Assembly (NCBI RefSeq): GCF_004569295.1
Contig: NZ_SPQC01000007.1
Span: 16,531 to 80,530, forward strand
DNA: 64,000 nt
Direction: 5' to 3'
Source of the DNA: Rothia nasimurium
Lineage (GTDB): Bacteria; Actinomycetota; Actinomycetes; Actinomycetales; Micrococcaceae
Both the position numbers and the translations under genes were made by a program. The notes beneath the pieces were generated by a model. The model was not told where the DNA came from and searched no databases. It saw only the letters and a list, made by a program, of their open reading frames with translations. Each line of letters starts with the position of its first letter. The first letter of the stretch is position 1. Of the stretch, positions 18,684 through 27,204 are shown piece by piece.

Positions 18684-18949
18684 TTCTCTTACGCCTCTTC
18701 CATCTCTTGTGATTGCTGGGTGCCAAAACCGCTTTTGGCACGAGGTGGGCGGGCATCGTACACTACATTGGGCGCGTGATGTACCGCATATCTTTGTCTA
18801 GTTTAGAAGTGTTTTGGGGGTTCGTCCAACGCACTACTTTCTATGACATCTCGCCGTGAGACTGTCTGGCAGAAACAGGCTGGCATTTCGCAGGTGGTGA
18901 AAGGGAGCCCACTGAGTAAACCGCTCGATATTCGCTAGAATTGACCACT
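18684..18949. other. Intergenic region between divergent kgd and the CNNM unit
   Basis: Besides the palindrome at 18721-18740, it holds A/T-rich stretches near 18785-18815 that could carry the kgd promoter, and a plus-strand -10-like TAGAAT at 18936-18941. No other protein-like frame or repeat seen. Confidence 0.5.
18721..18740. promoter_or_regulatory. Perfect palindrome upstream of kgd
   Basis: TGCCAAAACCGCTTTTGGCA: perfect 8-bp arms around CCGC, ending 38 bases before the kgd start. Looks like a repressor/activator operator; no regulator can be named from sequence. Confidence 0.5.
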
Positions 18950-19084
18950 ATGGAAGACCCTTCTAGTTGCTGCGCATCTTCGCAGCCCTCACGAGCGCTT
19001 TGGCGCACATTATTCTTTAACCCAACCGCGGGCGTCCGCATCTCTGGCAACCCGCGCCCAGCCCAGCAGGCGGTGAGAGCCTAA
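18950..19084 (+). CDS. Possible leaderless small protein (44 residues) ahead of the CNNM genes
   Basis: An open frame from ATG 18950 to TAA 19084, ending three bases before the next start codon. It encodes MEDPSSCCASSQPSRALWRT at the start. The ATG lies eight bases after a good -10 (TAGAAT, 18936-18941), the spacing expected for a leaderless transcript, and there is no Shine-Dalgarno sequence. It could be a regulatory upstream frame coupled to the CNNM gene, or simply leader sequence. Product not recognised; a Cys-Cys pair is the only notable motif. Confidence 0.35.
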   Translation: MEDPSSCCASSQPSRALWRTLFFNPTAGVRISGNPRPAQQAVRA

Positions 19085-19087
19085 ACC

Positions 19088-20431
19088 ATGGAATGGCTCC
19101 TGCTTCTCATTGGCTTTGCCCTGATTCTGGGCACCGGCTTCTTTGTGGCCGTAGAATTTTCGCTGGTAGCTCTTGATCAGTCCAAGGTCCAGCAAGAAAT
19201 TGATAGGGGAGACGCCGCAGGTGAACGAGTGCTTGCCTGCCTCAAATCCCTCTCAACCCAGCTATCGAGCTGCCAGCTGGGTATCACCATGACCACCCTG
19301 CTTACCGGTTACACCCTTGACAGCGGTATCAACGCCCTAGCCGGCGACACCATCGCGTCCTGGGGGCTTGCCCCTTCTGTGGCCTCGGCGCTCACCCTGA
19401 TTTTCTCTATGGGTATCGCCACCTCGCTCTCCATGATTATCGGCGAGCTGGTACCCAAGAACCTGGCGATTGCCGAGCCCTACCGCGTGGCCCGAACCCT
19501 GGCCTCGGCCCAGCTGCTTTTCACTAAGGTGATGGGCCCCATCGTCCGCACCGCTAACGGGTCAGCAAACTGGGTGCTCCACCGCTTTGGCATGGAAGCT
19601 AAGGAAGAGCTCTCAGCAGCCCGTTCACCCGAAGAGCTTTCCTCGATGGTGCGCCGCTCAGCCGACCTGGGCACCCTGGACTCCGACACCGCCCGCTTCG
19701 TCGATAAGACCCTCTCCTTCGCCGAGCTCACCGCAGCTGACGTCATGACCCCCCGCCGCAAGGTCATCATGCTCGAAGACACCGCTCCGGTCAGCGACGT
19801 CATCGAGCTGGCCCGCACCACCGGCCACTCCCGCTTCCCCCTCTACCGGGAAGACCAGGACAACATCGTGGGTGTCGTGCACGTGAAGAAGGCTGTGGGC
19901 CTTCCCCTCGATAAGCGCGACACGCTGGAAGCCGGAACGCTCATGGAGGATGTGCTGCAGGTACCCGAAACCGTGCACCTGGACTCTCTGCTCATGCAGC
20001 TGCGAGAGGGCGCCCTACAGCTTGCCGTGGTGCTCGACGAATACGGTGGCACCGCAGGCATCACCACCCTTGAAGACCTGGTTGAAGAAATCGTCGGTGA
20101 AGTCTCCGACGAACACGACACCAACTCCTTCGACGAACGCCCCCTGCGCGTGGGCAGCGGCGACTACATCTTCTCGGGCCTACTCCGCCCCGACGAGGTC
20201 AAGGACTACATCGGCACCCTCGATGTGGACGATGACCCCGCCTACGAAACCATGGGCGGCTTCATGATGGACCACCTGGGCCGAGTCCCCGAAACCGGCG
20301 ACGTGGTGCCCGTTGAGGGCGGGCGCCTGCGCGTAGAAAAGATGGAACAGCGCCGGGTTGACCGCATCCGCTTTATTCCCGAAGCCCTCACCATAGATGA
20401 CCTCGCCGCTCGAAAGGAGGGGGCCCAATGA
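19088..20431 (+). CDS. CNNM/CBS-domain transporter (hemolysin-C family), first of two
   Basis: Membrane protein with DUF21/CNNM domain (residues about 5-190, four hydrophobic segments), paired CBS domains (about 205-330, including VVLDEYGGTAGITTLEDLVEEIVGE) and a CorC_HlyC C-terminal domain (about 350-435). Members export or control Mg and Co; 'hemolysin' is a historical label. Ribosome site GGTGAGAG precedes ATG 19088. The stop overlaps the next start (ATGA, 20428-20431), so the two are translationally coupled and may form a heteromer. 447 residues. Confidence 0.9.
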   Translation: MEWLLLLIGFALILGTGFFVAVEFSLVALDQSKVQQEIDRGDAAGERVLACLKSLSTQLSSCQLGITMTTLLTGYTLDSGINALAGDTIASWGLAPSVASALTLIFSMGIATSLSMIIGELVPKNLAIAEPYRVARTLASAQLLFTKVMGPIVRTANGSANWVLHRFGMEAKEELSAARSPEELSSMVRRSADLGTLDSDTARFVDKTLSFAELTAADVMTPRRKVIMLEDTAPVSDVIELARTTGHSRFPLYREDQDNIVGVVHVKKAVGLPLDKRDTLEAGTLMEDVLQVPETVHLDSLLMQLREGALQLAVVLDEYGGTAGITTLEDLVEEIVGEVSDEHDTNSFDERPLRVGSGDYIFSGLLRPDEVKDYIGTLDVDDDPAYETMGGFMMDHLGRVPETGDVVPVEGGRLRVEKMEQRRVDRIRFIPEALTIDDLAARKEGAQ

Positions 20432-21513
20432 ACGACTGGGTAGCTATCTCCCTGCTCTTTGTGCTCCTTGCCGGTAACGCCTTCTTCGTGGCCGGTGAGT
20501 TCGCCATTATGTCGACCCGCCGCTCCCAGATTGAGCCGCTGGCTGAGACCGGTAATAAGCGCGCGGTCACCGTACTTTATGCGCTGGAGAACGTCTCGCT
20601 CATGCTGGCTACCTGCCAGCTGGGTATTACCGTCTGTTCCCTGCTGATTCTGAATGTTTCAGAGCCCGCCCTGCACCACCTGGTGTCTGCACCCCTAGAA
20701 AGCTGGGGCATCCCTTACGAGGTGGCTAGCGCTGTAGGCTTTGCCTTCGCGCTAATCCTGGTGACCTACCTGCACGTTATCTTCGGCGAGATGGTCCCCA
20801 AGAATATGGCGGTATCGCTGGCTGCCCAAGGCGTTGCTCTGTGGATTGCCCCGCCCCTGGTCACGGTCTCGCGGGTGCTCAAGCCCCTGGTGGGCTTCCT
20901 CAACTGGATTGCCAACCACACCCTGCGCCTGATGAAGGTAGAACCTAAGGCGGAGGTTGCCTCAACCTTCACCCTTGACGAGCTGCAGAATATCGTGGCC
21001 CAGTCAACGGCAGAGGGCACGGTTGAGGACGGCTCGGGCGTGCTGTCTGGCGCTCTGGAATTCAGCTCGAAGACCGTTGCTGAGATTATGGTGCCCGGCG
21101 ACAAGCTGGTGACCATGAACTTCCCCTGCACCCCGGCCGAGCTGGAACGGGCCGTTGCTCACACCGGCTACTCCCGCTTCGTCATGAAGGACGAGCAGGA
21201 CGGCACCTACATGGGCTACCTGCACATCAAGGACGCCCTGGTCTACGAGGCTGATCGCATGGACCAGCCTATTGCCTGGAGCAAGCTGCGCCAGATGTCA
21301 ATCGTCAAGCCCGACACCGACATCGATGACGCCCTGGCCACCATGCAGCGCAACAGGGCCCATGTCTCTCACGTGGTTGACGCCCAGGGCCAGAGTGTTG
21401 GTGTGCTCTTCTTAGAAGACATCCTGGAAGAGCTGGTGGGTGAAATTAAGGACACCACCCAGGAGCACGTGCGCCGCCGCGAGGAGGCCGCTTCAAAGCA
21501 CAGCGCCGACTAG
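20428..21513 (+). CDS. CNNM/CBS-domain transporter, second of two, lacking CorC domain
   Basis: Paralogue of the preceding gene: DUF21 membrane domain (about 5-185) and CBS pair (about 210-335, with VGVLFLEDILEELVGEIKD), but it stops after the CBS region, so the CorC_HlyC domain is absent. 361 residues. AAAGGAGG precedes its start inside the upstream gene. Coupled pairs of one long and one short CNNM protein are usual in actinobacteria. Confidence 0.9.
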   Translation: MNDWVAISLLFVLLAGNAFFVAGEFAIMSTRRSQIEPLAETGNKRAVTVLYALENVSLMLATCQLGITVCSLLILNVSEPALHHLVSAPLESWGIPYEVASAVGFAFALILVTYLHVIFGEMVPKNMAVSLAAQGVALWIAPPLVTVSRVLKPLVGFLNWIANHTLRLMKVEPKAEVASTFTLDELQNIVAQSTAEGTVEDGSGVLSGALEFSSKTVAEIMVPGDKLVTMNFPCTPAELERAVAHTGYSRFVMKDEQDGTYMGYLHIKDALVYEADRMDQPIAWSKLRQMSIVKPDTDIDDALATMQRNRAHVSHVVDAQGQSVGVLFLEDILEELVGEIKDTTQEHVRRREEAASKHSAD

Positions 21514-21548
21514 CTTCCTCTAGCTAGCTACCGGTTTCTGCCGGTGCG

Positions 21549-21608
21549 CGGACGTCCGCCCCACCTTTCCTGCCCCGTGGCAGGGAGGGGGCGGGCGCCC
21601 TTTTATTT
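21549..21608 (+). terminator. GC-rich terminator after the CNNM pair
   Basis: Arms beginning GGACGTCCGCCCC (from 21550) and ending GGGGGCGGGCGCCC (to 21600), with an inner TGCC/GGCA contact, are followed by TTTTATTT. Intrinsic terminator with mismatches. Confidence 0.7.
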
Positions 21609-21650
21609 CTAGCGGGGAGCGGGTGTGATGCGGTGTACCTGCTTTTTATT

Positions 21651-21665
21651 TGCGAACCGTTCGCA
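21651..21665. promoter_or_regulatory. 15-base palindrome upstream of znuA, possible zinc-regulator site
   Basis: TGCGAACCGTTCGCA, perfect 7-1-7 dyad inside an A/T-rich promoter-like region, 57 bases before znuA. A Fur/Zur-family gene lies at the end of this cluster, so a Zur operator is the natural guess, but the bases do not match the AT-rich actinobacterial Zur consensus I know. Confidence 0.45.
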
Positions 21666-21721
21666 GAAAGGAGTAGGCTGGTAGAAGCCCTAAACCTAAT
21701 CCCAGACCAAAGGACAGCGCC

Positions 21722-22681
21722 ATGCGAAAGATTTTCCCCACCGTCTCACTGCTTGCTGTATCGGCGCTGGCCCTCTCTGCTTGCGGGTCAAGCGGGACGA
21801 GCGCGTCCTTGTCCTCAAACGACGGAACCCTGCAGGTCGTCACCACCACCGACGTCTACGCCGATGTAGTAGCGGCAGTCGGCGGCGATAAGGTAGAGGT
21901 CACCCCGCTCATTGCCTCAACCGCCGTGGACCCCCACTCCTATGAAGCCACTAGTCAGGACCGCCTGACCGTGAAAGACGCTGACCTGGTTGTCGTCAAC
22001 GGCGGCGGCTACGATACCTTCCTCACCGAAATGGCCGGCACCGATAACCCCGACCAGATTGTGGTGAACGCGGTAGAGCTCTCGGGCCTCTTTAGCGCCG
22101 ACGACCTGGCCCACATGACAGAAGAGCACAGCACCACCGGTGAAGACCACTCTGACCACGTGCACTCCTACAACGAGCACGTCTGGTACGATCTGGACAC
22201 CATGAAGAAGGTAGCTGACCAAGTAGCAGCCGACCTGGCTGGGCTCGACTCCGCCAACGCGGACGCCTACACCAGCGCAGCTGCAGCCTTCTCCACCGAT
22301 GCTGACCAGCTACTTGACCGTCTCAAGGCTATTGACACCGAAGAGCGTACTTACCTGGCGACCGAGCCGGTCTCGGGCTACATGCTGGAGGACGCCGGCT
22401 TCACCGACTCCACCCCGGCAGATTTGACCGCAGCGGTCGATAGCGAAAGCGATATCGCCCCCCTGACCCTGCAGGAAGCCAAGGACGCCCTCACCGGCGG
22501 TAGCATCGACCTGCTGGCCTTCAACGAGCAAACCCAGACCACCCAGACCACCGAAATCTATACCTTCGCCCAGGAAGCCGGAGTTGCCAGTGTCTCCTTC
22601 ACTGAGACCCTGCCCGAGAACACCGGCTACATGGACTGGATGACCCAGAACATCGACAACCTAGAAAAGGCAGTAGCATAA
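21722..22681 (+). CDS. znuA: Metal (zinc) ABC transporter substrate-binding lipoprotein
   Basis: Periplasmic-type ZnuA/TroA cluster A-I binding protein, lipid-anchored: lipobox LSAC with Cys21. A His-rich acidic loop around residues 135-160 (HMTEEHSTTGEDHSDHVHSY) is the hallmark of zinc-binding ZnuA, followed by NEHVWYDLDTM. 319 residues. Forms an operon with znuC (5-base gap) and znuB. Manganese is possible but the His loop and the adjacent Zur-like regulator favour zinc. Confidence 0.92.
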   Translation: MRKIFPTVSLLAVSALALSACGSSGTSASLSSNDGTLQVVTTTDVYADVVAAVGGDKVEVTPLIASTAVDPHSYEATSQDRLTVKDADLVVVNGGGYDTFLTEMAGTDNPDQIVVNAVELSGLFSADDLAHMTEEHSTTGEDHSDHVHSYNEHVWYDLDTMKKVADQVAADLAGLDSANADAYTSAAAAFSTDADQLLDRLKAIDTEERTYLATEPVSGYMLEDAGFTDSTPADLTAAVDSESDIAPLTLQEAKDALTGGSIDLLAFNEQTQTTQTTEIYTFAQEAGVASVSFTETLPENTGYMDWMTQNIDNLEKAVA

Positions 22682-22686
22682 AGCCT

Positions 22687-23544
22687 ATGGCTCACCCTTC
22701 TACCCAGCTCGCCCCCGCCCTTACGGTGACCGGGGGCGGGCTTTCCTTTGGCCACCGCACCCTGTGGCAGGACCTCAATCTCACCGTCGAACAGGGCGAA
22801 TATTTTGCCGTCCTGGGCCCTAACGGTTCGGGCAAATCGACCTTTATCAAGGTCATCTTGGGTCTGACCCAGCTGAGCGCCGGCAAAATTTCGGTTCTGG
22901 GTGCCCCTGCGCGCCTGGGGAACCCCGGCGTCGGCTACATTCCCCAGCAGAAGGCGATTGGCACCGAGATGCCCCTGCGGGCCCGCGATTTTGTGGGGCT
23001 GGGGGTGGATGGCCACCGCTGGGGCTTCCGCGTGAAGAACCGGGCCTACCGGGAGAAGGTTGACTCCCTGCTCGATGCGGTCGGCGCCAGCGACTACGCC
23101 AACGTGCCGGTGGGGCTTCTATCGGGCGGCGAGCAGCAGCGCCTGCGTATCGCCCAGGCCCTTGCCAACGACCCCAAGATTATCCTGGCAGACGAGGCCC
23201 TGCTCTCCCTGGACCTCAACCACCAGTACGCCGTCTCAGACCTGATTCACCGCTACAACCGGGATCACGGAGCCACGGTCGTTTTCGTGACCCACGAGAT
23301 CAACCCAATTATCGACCATGTAGACCGCCTGCTCTACCTCGCGGGCGGACGCTTCACCGTGGGGTCGGTGGAGCAGGTCATGCGCAGCGAGGTGCTCACA
23401 GACCTCTACCAGACCCCGGTATCGGTGATACAAACCAACGGCCGCTACGTTGTGGTGGGCGGCGAGTACGGGGAACACCACTGTGCCCTAGAAACCAACC
23501 ACCCCCAGCTACTTGCACCTGCGAAAGGGGCAGATAACCGATGA
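22687..23544 (+). CDS. znuC: Metal (zinc) ABC transporter ATP-binding protein
   Basis: ABC ATPase energising zinc import. Walker A GPNGSGKST (residues 44-52), signature LSGGEQQRLRIAQAL (about 144), Walker B LADEALLSLD, where the usual DEP is DEA, and the switch His in VFVTHEINPI. 285 residues with a C-terminal metal-transporter tail. Overlaps znuB by four bases (ATGA). Confidence 0.92.
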   Translation: MAHPSTQLAPALTVTGGGLSFGHRTLWQDLNLTVEQGEYFAVLGPNGSGKSTFIKVILGLTQLSAGKISVLGAPARLGNPGVGYIPQQKAIGTEMPLRARDFVGLGVDGHRWGFRVKNRAYREKVDSLLDAVGASDYANVPVGLLSGGEQQRLRIAQALANDPKIILADEALLSLDLNHQYAVSDLIHRYNRDHGATVVFVTHEINPIIDHVDRLLYLAGGRFTVGSVEQVMRSEVLTDLYQTPVSVIQTNGRYVVVGGEYGEHHCALETNHPQLLAPAKGADNR

Positions 23545-24458
23545 CTTTTGCGGACTTTATGGGCAAGGTCTTTGTCTTTGACCGCTACGGTGAGCTGGTG
23601 GCCCTGCTGAGTCAGTCCATTATCGCCGGGGCTATTTTGGGTGTGATTGGTGGCTTTGTAGGGCTCTTTGTGATGCTCCGCCGTCACGCTTTTGCGGTGC
23701 ACGCCATCGCCGAAATGTCCTTTGCCGGGGCTGCCCTCTTCTTGCTCTTGGGCTATAACGTGGTCACCGGTTCCTTGGTGGGCTCCATTATCTCTGCCCT
23801 GCTGATTGCCCTGATGGGCGCCCGGGCTCACGAAAACGATTCGATCATCGGTGCCCTGATGCCCTTTGGTCTGGGGCTGGGAATCCTCTTCCTCTCCCTC
23901 TACTCGGGCAGGGCAGCTAATAAGTTCTCGTTGCTGACCGGTCAAATCGTTTCGGTTGACTCTGCCCAGCTGACCTCTATGGTCATCGGCGGGGTGGTGA
24001 TTATTGCGGCTCTGGCTATCATGTGGCGGCCGCTCATGTTCGCCTCTCTTGATCCGGTGGTTGCCTCAGCCAAGGGGGTGCCGCTGAAGGCCCTTTCGAT
24101 TGCTTTTATGATTGTGCTGGGTATCGCCACCGCCCTGTCGGTGCAGGTGGTGGGCTCCCTGCTGGTTCTTGCCCTGCTGATTACCCCGGCAGCGGCAGCC
24201 CTGCAAATCACAGCCTCACCCCTGCGCGCCCTGATTCTTTCAGTGCTCTTTGCAGAAACAGCCATGGTGGGCGGTATTCTTCTGGCCCTGGCAGGTTCCC
24301 TGCCCATCAGCCCCTACGTGACCACCCTGTCCTTCCTCATCTTCGTGGTCTGCCGCCTGGTGCGAGCCGTCCGCCAGCGCTACTCAGCCTCGGGGCGCGT
24401 CCGCTCCTCATCTGAAGCCGCAGCAGTACCTAGCCCTGCTGGTGGGCAGAGCAGCTAG
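23541..24458 (+). CDS. znuB: Metal (zinc) ABC transporter permease
   Basis: ABC-3 family permease with about eight hydrophobic segments and the coupling-helix region ASAKGVPLKALSIAFMIVLG. 305 residues. Its last 29 bases are antisense to the end of the Fur-family gene; the polar Ser/Ala tail after residue 285 is encoded largely in the overlap. Confidence 0.92.
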   Translation: MTFADFMGKVFVFDRYGELVALLSQSIIAGAILGVIGGFVGLFVMLRRHAFAVHAIAEMSFAGAALFLLLGYNVVTGSLVGSIISALLIALMGARAHENDSIIGALMPFGLGLGILFLSLYSGRAANKFSLLTGQIVSVDSAQLTSMVIGGVVIIAALAIMWRPLMFASLDPVVASAKGVPLKALSIAFMIVLGIATALSVQVVGSLLVLALLITPAAAALQITASPLRALILSVLFAETAMVGGILLALAGSLPISPYVTTLSFLIFVVCRLVRAVRQRYSASGRVRSSSEAAAVPSPAGGQSS

Positions 24459-24864
24459 AGCAGACCCCGGTAATCTCAATGACGTGCTTGACCTCGGTGT
24501 AGCCGTTCTTTGCCGCAATCGCCAGGGCTAGCTCTTCAAGCTCAGGAATCTCAAATTCCCGGGCAGCCCCGCAGATACGGCAGAGCAGGTGATGGTGGTG
24601 ATGCTCTGAGTCGCAGCGGCGGTAGATAGCTTCGCCGTCCTCGGTCTTGAGGGCCTCTACCTCACCGGTGCCCACCATGGACTGCAAAAGACGGTAGGTG
24701 GTTGCCAGCGACACCTTATCGCCGCGCGAGAGCATGAGCTGGTGCAGGTCTTGAGCAGAAATAAAGTCTTCGAGGGTTTCGAGGGTTGTGGTGACTGCCC
24801 GGCGCTGTTTAGTGTTGCGAATTTCGGTGGGCTTGCTGGCTGACGACGCTGAGTTGGTGTTCAC
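24430..24864 (-). CDS. zur: Fur-family metalloregulator, likely Zur
   Basis: Winged-helix repressor of the Fur family. The DNA-binding part includes SLATTYRLLQSM, the metal-sensor segment HHHHLLCRICG, and structural-zinc cysteines CRIC and CSSC. 144 residues. Start GTG 24864 behind GAGGGAA. Its place against a ZnuABC operon, and the CxxC pairs, favour Zur over Fur or PerR. Convergent overlap of 29 bases with znuB. Confidence 0.88.
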   Translation of the reverse strand: MNTNSASSASKPTEIRNTKQRRAVTTTLETLEDFISAQDLHQLMLSRGDKVSLATTYRLLQSMVGTGEVEALKTEDGEAIYRRCDSEHHHHHLLCRICGAAREFEIPELEELALAIAAKNGYTEVKHVIEITGVCSSCSAHQQG

Positions 24865-24961
24865 GGGTCATTCCCTCGTCTAAAATCGGTCTCTCTCTGT
24901 GCCTACTGTACACCAGGTTTCCCGGGGCAGATACGGCCCTCACGCGGGGCGAAAAGCAGCG

Positions 24962-25972
24962 CTAGCGGTGAGGTCTAGCCAGCAGCCAGAGCAGGTAGGC
25001 GCCGCCCAGGGCACCGGTCACTAGCCCCACCGGCAGTTGCACCGGGGCAAAGAGATGCCCCGCCCAATAATCGGACCAGGCAAGGAGGACCGCGCCCAGC
25101 AGGGGCGACTGCCACAGGGCAGCTCCCGGGGTGGCCCAGAGCCGTCGAGCAATCTGCGGTGCCACCAGGGCTATGAAGCCGATGGGCCCGCCCAGGGCAA
25201 TAGCACCGGCTGTCAGCAGTACAGCCAGGGCAAGCAGCAGATAGCTGGTGCGGGTGACAGGAAGACCCAGGGCGGCGGCGACGTCATCGCCGAGCTCTAG
25301 GATGCGGACGCTGCGGGCAGCTAAGAGGGCAGGGGCCAGCAGGAGGAGCAGGGTAAGCGCTATCGGCCCGGTCTGCGACCAGGTCAGAGCACTGAGGGAA
25401 CCGTACTGCCAGGTGCGGGCTACCTCGGCGGCTTCAAGGTCTGCCCGAGTCAGCAGATAGTCGTTGACCGAGCCCAGCATCGCTCCCAGGGCTATACCCA
25501 CTAAAACGAGTTGATGGGCTAGGCTCCGGTTGCCACAACGGGCAAGACCCAGGGCTACCGCTGCGGTGAGAAAGCCGCCAATGAGGGCTCCAGAAGCAAC
25601 CCCGATGCCGGGCGACCCCGATTCAGCAGCTGGTACCACCAGCATGATAGTGAGAGCACCCGTAGCAGAACCCGTTGTAAAGCCGATAATATCGGGGCTC
25701 CCTAAAGGGTTGCGAGAGACCGACTGGAAGACCATACCTGCCAAACCCAGGGCCGCACCGATTGTAAGTGCCGCCACCAGCCGGGGCAGGCGCTGGTTGA
25801 GCAGGATATGGGTATCGAGTTCGCTGCCCTGCCCCGCTAGCGTAGCTGCAATCTGGGGCAGCGACAGGGAATAGGTGCCCGTGGTCAGCGCCAGCCAGGC
25901 TACACCGCACAGCAGAAGCAAAATACCAACAGTCACCAGACCGGTCCTTGATTTTAACGCGTGCTGTTTCAT
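24962..25972 (-). CDS. Siderophore ABC transporter permease (FecCD family), second subunit
   Basis: Polytopic permease of the BtuC/FecCD family, about ten hydrophobic segments; landmarks are LRLPRLVAALTIGAALGLAGMVFQ-like RLPRLVAALTIG, ALGLPVTRTSYLL and GPIGFIALVAPQIARRL. 336 residues. Its start overlaps the end of the preceding permease by four bases. With that gene it should form the heterodimeric channel for ferric-siderophore import. No ABC ATPase gene is found with them in the window. Confidence 0.88.
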   Translation of the reverse strand: MKQHALKSRTGLVTVGILLLLCGVAWLALTTGTYSLSLPQIAATLAGQGSELDTHILLNQRLPRLVAALTIGAALGLAGMVFQSVSRNPLGSPDIIGFTTGSATGALTIMLVVPAAESGSPGIGVASGALIGGFLTAAVALGLARCGNRSLAHQLVLVGIALGAMLGSVNDYLLTRADLEAAEVARTWQYGSLSALTWSQTGPIALTLLLLLAPALLAARSVRILELGDDVAAALGLPVTRTSYLLLALAVLLTAGAIALGGPIGFIALVAPQIARRLWATPGAALWQSPLLGAVLLAWSDYWAGHLFAPVQLPVGLVTGALGGAYLLWLLARPHR

Positions 25973-27141
25973 GCTCGGTCCCCTTCCTGCCTGCTGCCCA
26001 GCACCCCAACCTGCTGCGAATACCGACTTAAACGGCGGGCAGCGGGGCAGGAGCGGGGGCGCTCGCGGCGTAGCACCAGTATCAGAAGCACGGGAGCACC
26101 AATCAGGGCGGTGACGATCCCGACCTCAAGCTCGGCAGGGGCCAGCACGAGCCGACCGATCACATCGGCTATGAGTACGAGCAGCGCCCCAAAGAGTAGA
26201 GAGAGCGGTAGCACCCGCTTGATGCTGCTGCCCACCAGCAGGCGAAGGGCATGGGGAACCACCAGGCCCACAAAACCAATGGGGCCCGCAAGGGCGGTAG
26301 CCCCACCGCAGAGCAGGGTGATGGCTAGCAGGGTCAGAAGTCGCACCTGCCCAACGGGCACCCCCAGGGCAGCCGCGGCGTCCTCACCCATGAGCAGGGC
26401 ATCGAGGGGCTTGATGACGAGCATGCCTAGCACGAGGCCCAGGACGATAAGCGGCGCTACCGCTCCCACCTGCTCGTAGGTGCGTTCGGTCAGCGACCCC
26501 ACGACCCAAAACCGGTGGGAGTCGAAGGCAGAAGAATTGAACATGGTGATACTGCCGGTGACGGCTCCGGCGCAGGCGCTCAGAGCTAACCCGGTCAGTA
26601 GAAGGTGGGCCAGCGGGTCGGTGGAGGGAGAATGCCTTCCCAGACCAATCCAGCCAACCAGCAGGGCAGCTCCTGCGGCCCCTAGACAGGCCAGCCAGAG
26701 TCTACCGCTGAGAGAGCCTATGCCGAGGACGGCAGCTCCAACCACCACCGCCAGGGCGGCCCCGGCGTTGACCCCGAGCAGACCCGGCTCCGCCAGGGGG
26801 TTGCGGGTGAGGGACTGCATAAGCACCCCGGCAACCGCCAGACCCGACCCCACCAATAGCGCTGCCAGAGCCCGCGGAAGGCGCAGCTCCCAGACAATTA
26901 CCGAGGCTACTGAATCGTCAGGGGAAACCAGAGCCCTGATGACATCGGGCAGGGGCAGCGCACGGGACCCCAGCGCCAGGCTGATCGCCAGCAGAAGACC
27001 TACCAGGGCTAGCCCAAGAACGATGAGAAGAAAGAGCGTAAGGACGCCTGCGCCCGACCGAAAGTGCTGGGTTCGGGCTGGTACTGAGGTAGGGGAGGCG
27101 CCTGCCAGCGGACGCCGGTGGGCTGGGAAAAGTGGGGGCAC
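25969..27141 (-). CDS. Siderophore ABC transporter permease (FecCD family), first subunit
   Basis: FecCD permease with a roughly 45-residue cytoplasmic N-tail, then about ten hydrophobic segments; landmarks are RLPRALAALLVGSGLAVAG, ALGVPVGQVRLL and GPIGFVGLVVPHALRLL. 390 residues. GTG start at 27141 with a poor ribosome site; a shorter start is possible because the N-tail is not conserved. Transcribed divergently from the binding protein across a DtxR/IdeR box. Confidence 0.86.
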   Translation of the reverse strand: MPPLFPAHRRPLAGASPTSVPARTQHFRSGAGVLTLFLLIVLGLALVGLLLAISLALGSRALPLPDVIRALVSPDDSVASVIVWELRLPRALAALLVGSGLAVAGVLMQSLTRNPLAEPGLLGVNAGAALAVVVGAAVLGIGSLSGRLWLACLGAAGAALLVGWIGLGRHSPSTDPLAHLLLTGLALSACAGAVTGSITMFNSSAFDSHRFWVVGSLTERTYEQVGAVAPLIVLGLVLGMLVIKPLDALLMGEDAAAALGVPVGQVRLLTLLAITLLCGGATALAGPIGFVGLVVPHALRLLVGSSIKRVLPLSLLFGALLVLIADVIGRLVLAPAELEVGIVTALIGAPVLLILVLRRERPRSCPAARRLSRYSQQVGVLGSRQEGDRA

Positions 27142-27170
27142 GGTAGCGTTTCTCTAGGTGAGACGGGAAT

Positions 27171-27204
27171 TTGAAATTTACTTAGGCTAGCCTATCTTAA
27201 ACCT
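27171..27204 (+). promoter_or_regulatory. Iron-regulated leaderless promoter with DtxR/IdeR box
   Basis: TTAGGCTAGCCTATCTTAA (27182-27200) matches the DtxR/IdeR consensus at 16 of 19 positions. A -35 TTGAAA (27171-27176), a 16-base spacer and a -10 TATCTT (27193-27198) place transcription start at or next to ATG 27205, so the mRNA is probably leaderless. The box covers the -10, as expected for iron repression; it may also serve the divergent permeases. Confidence 0.82.
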
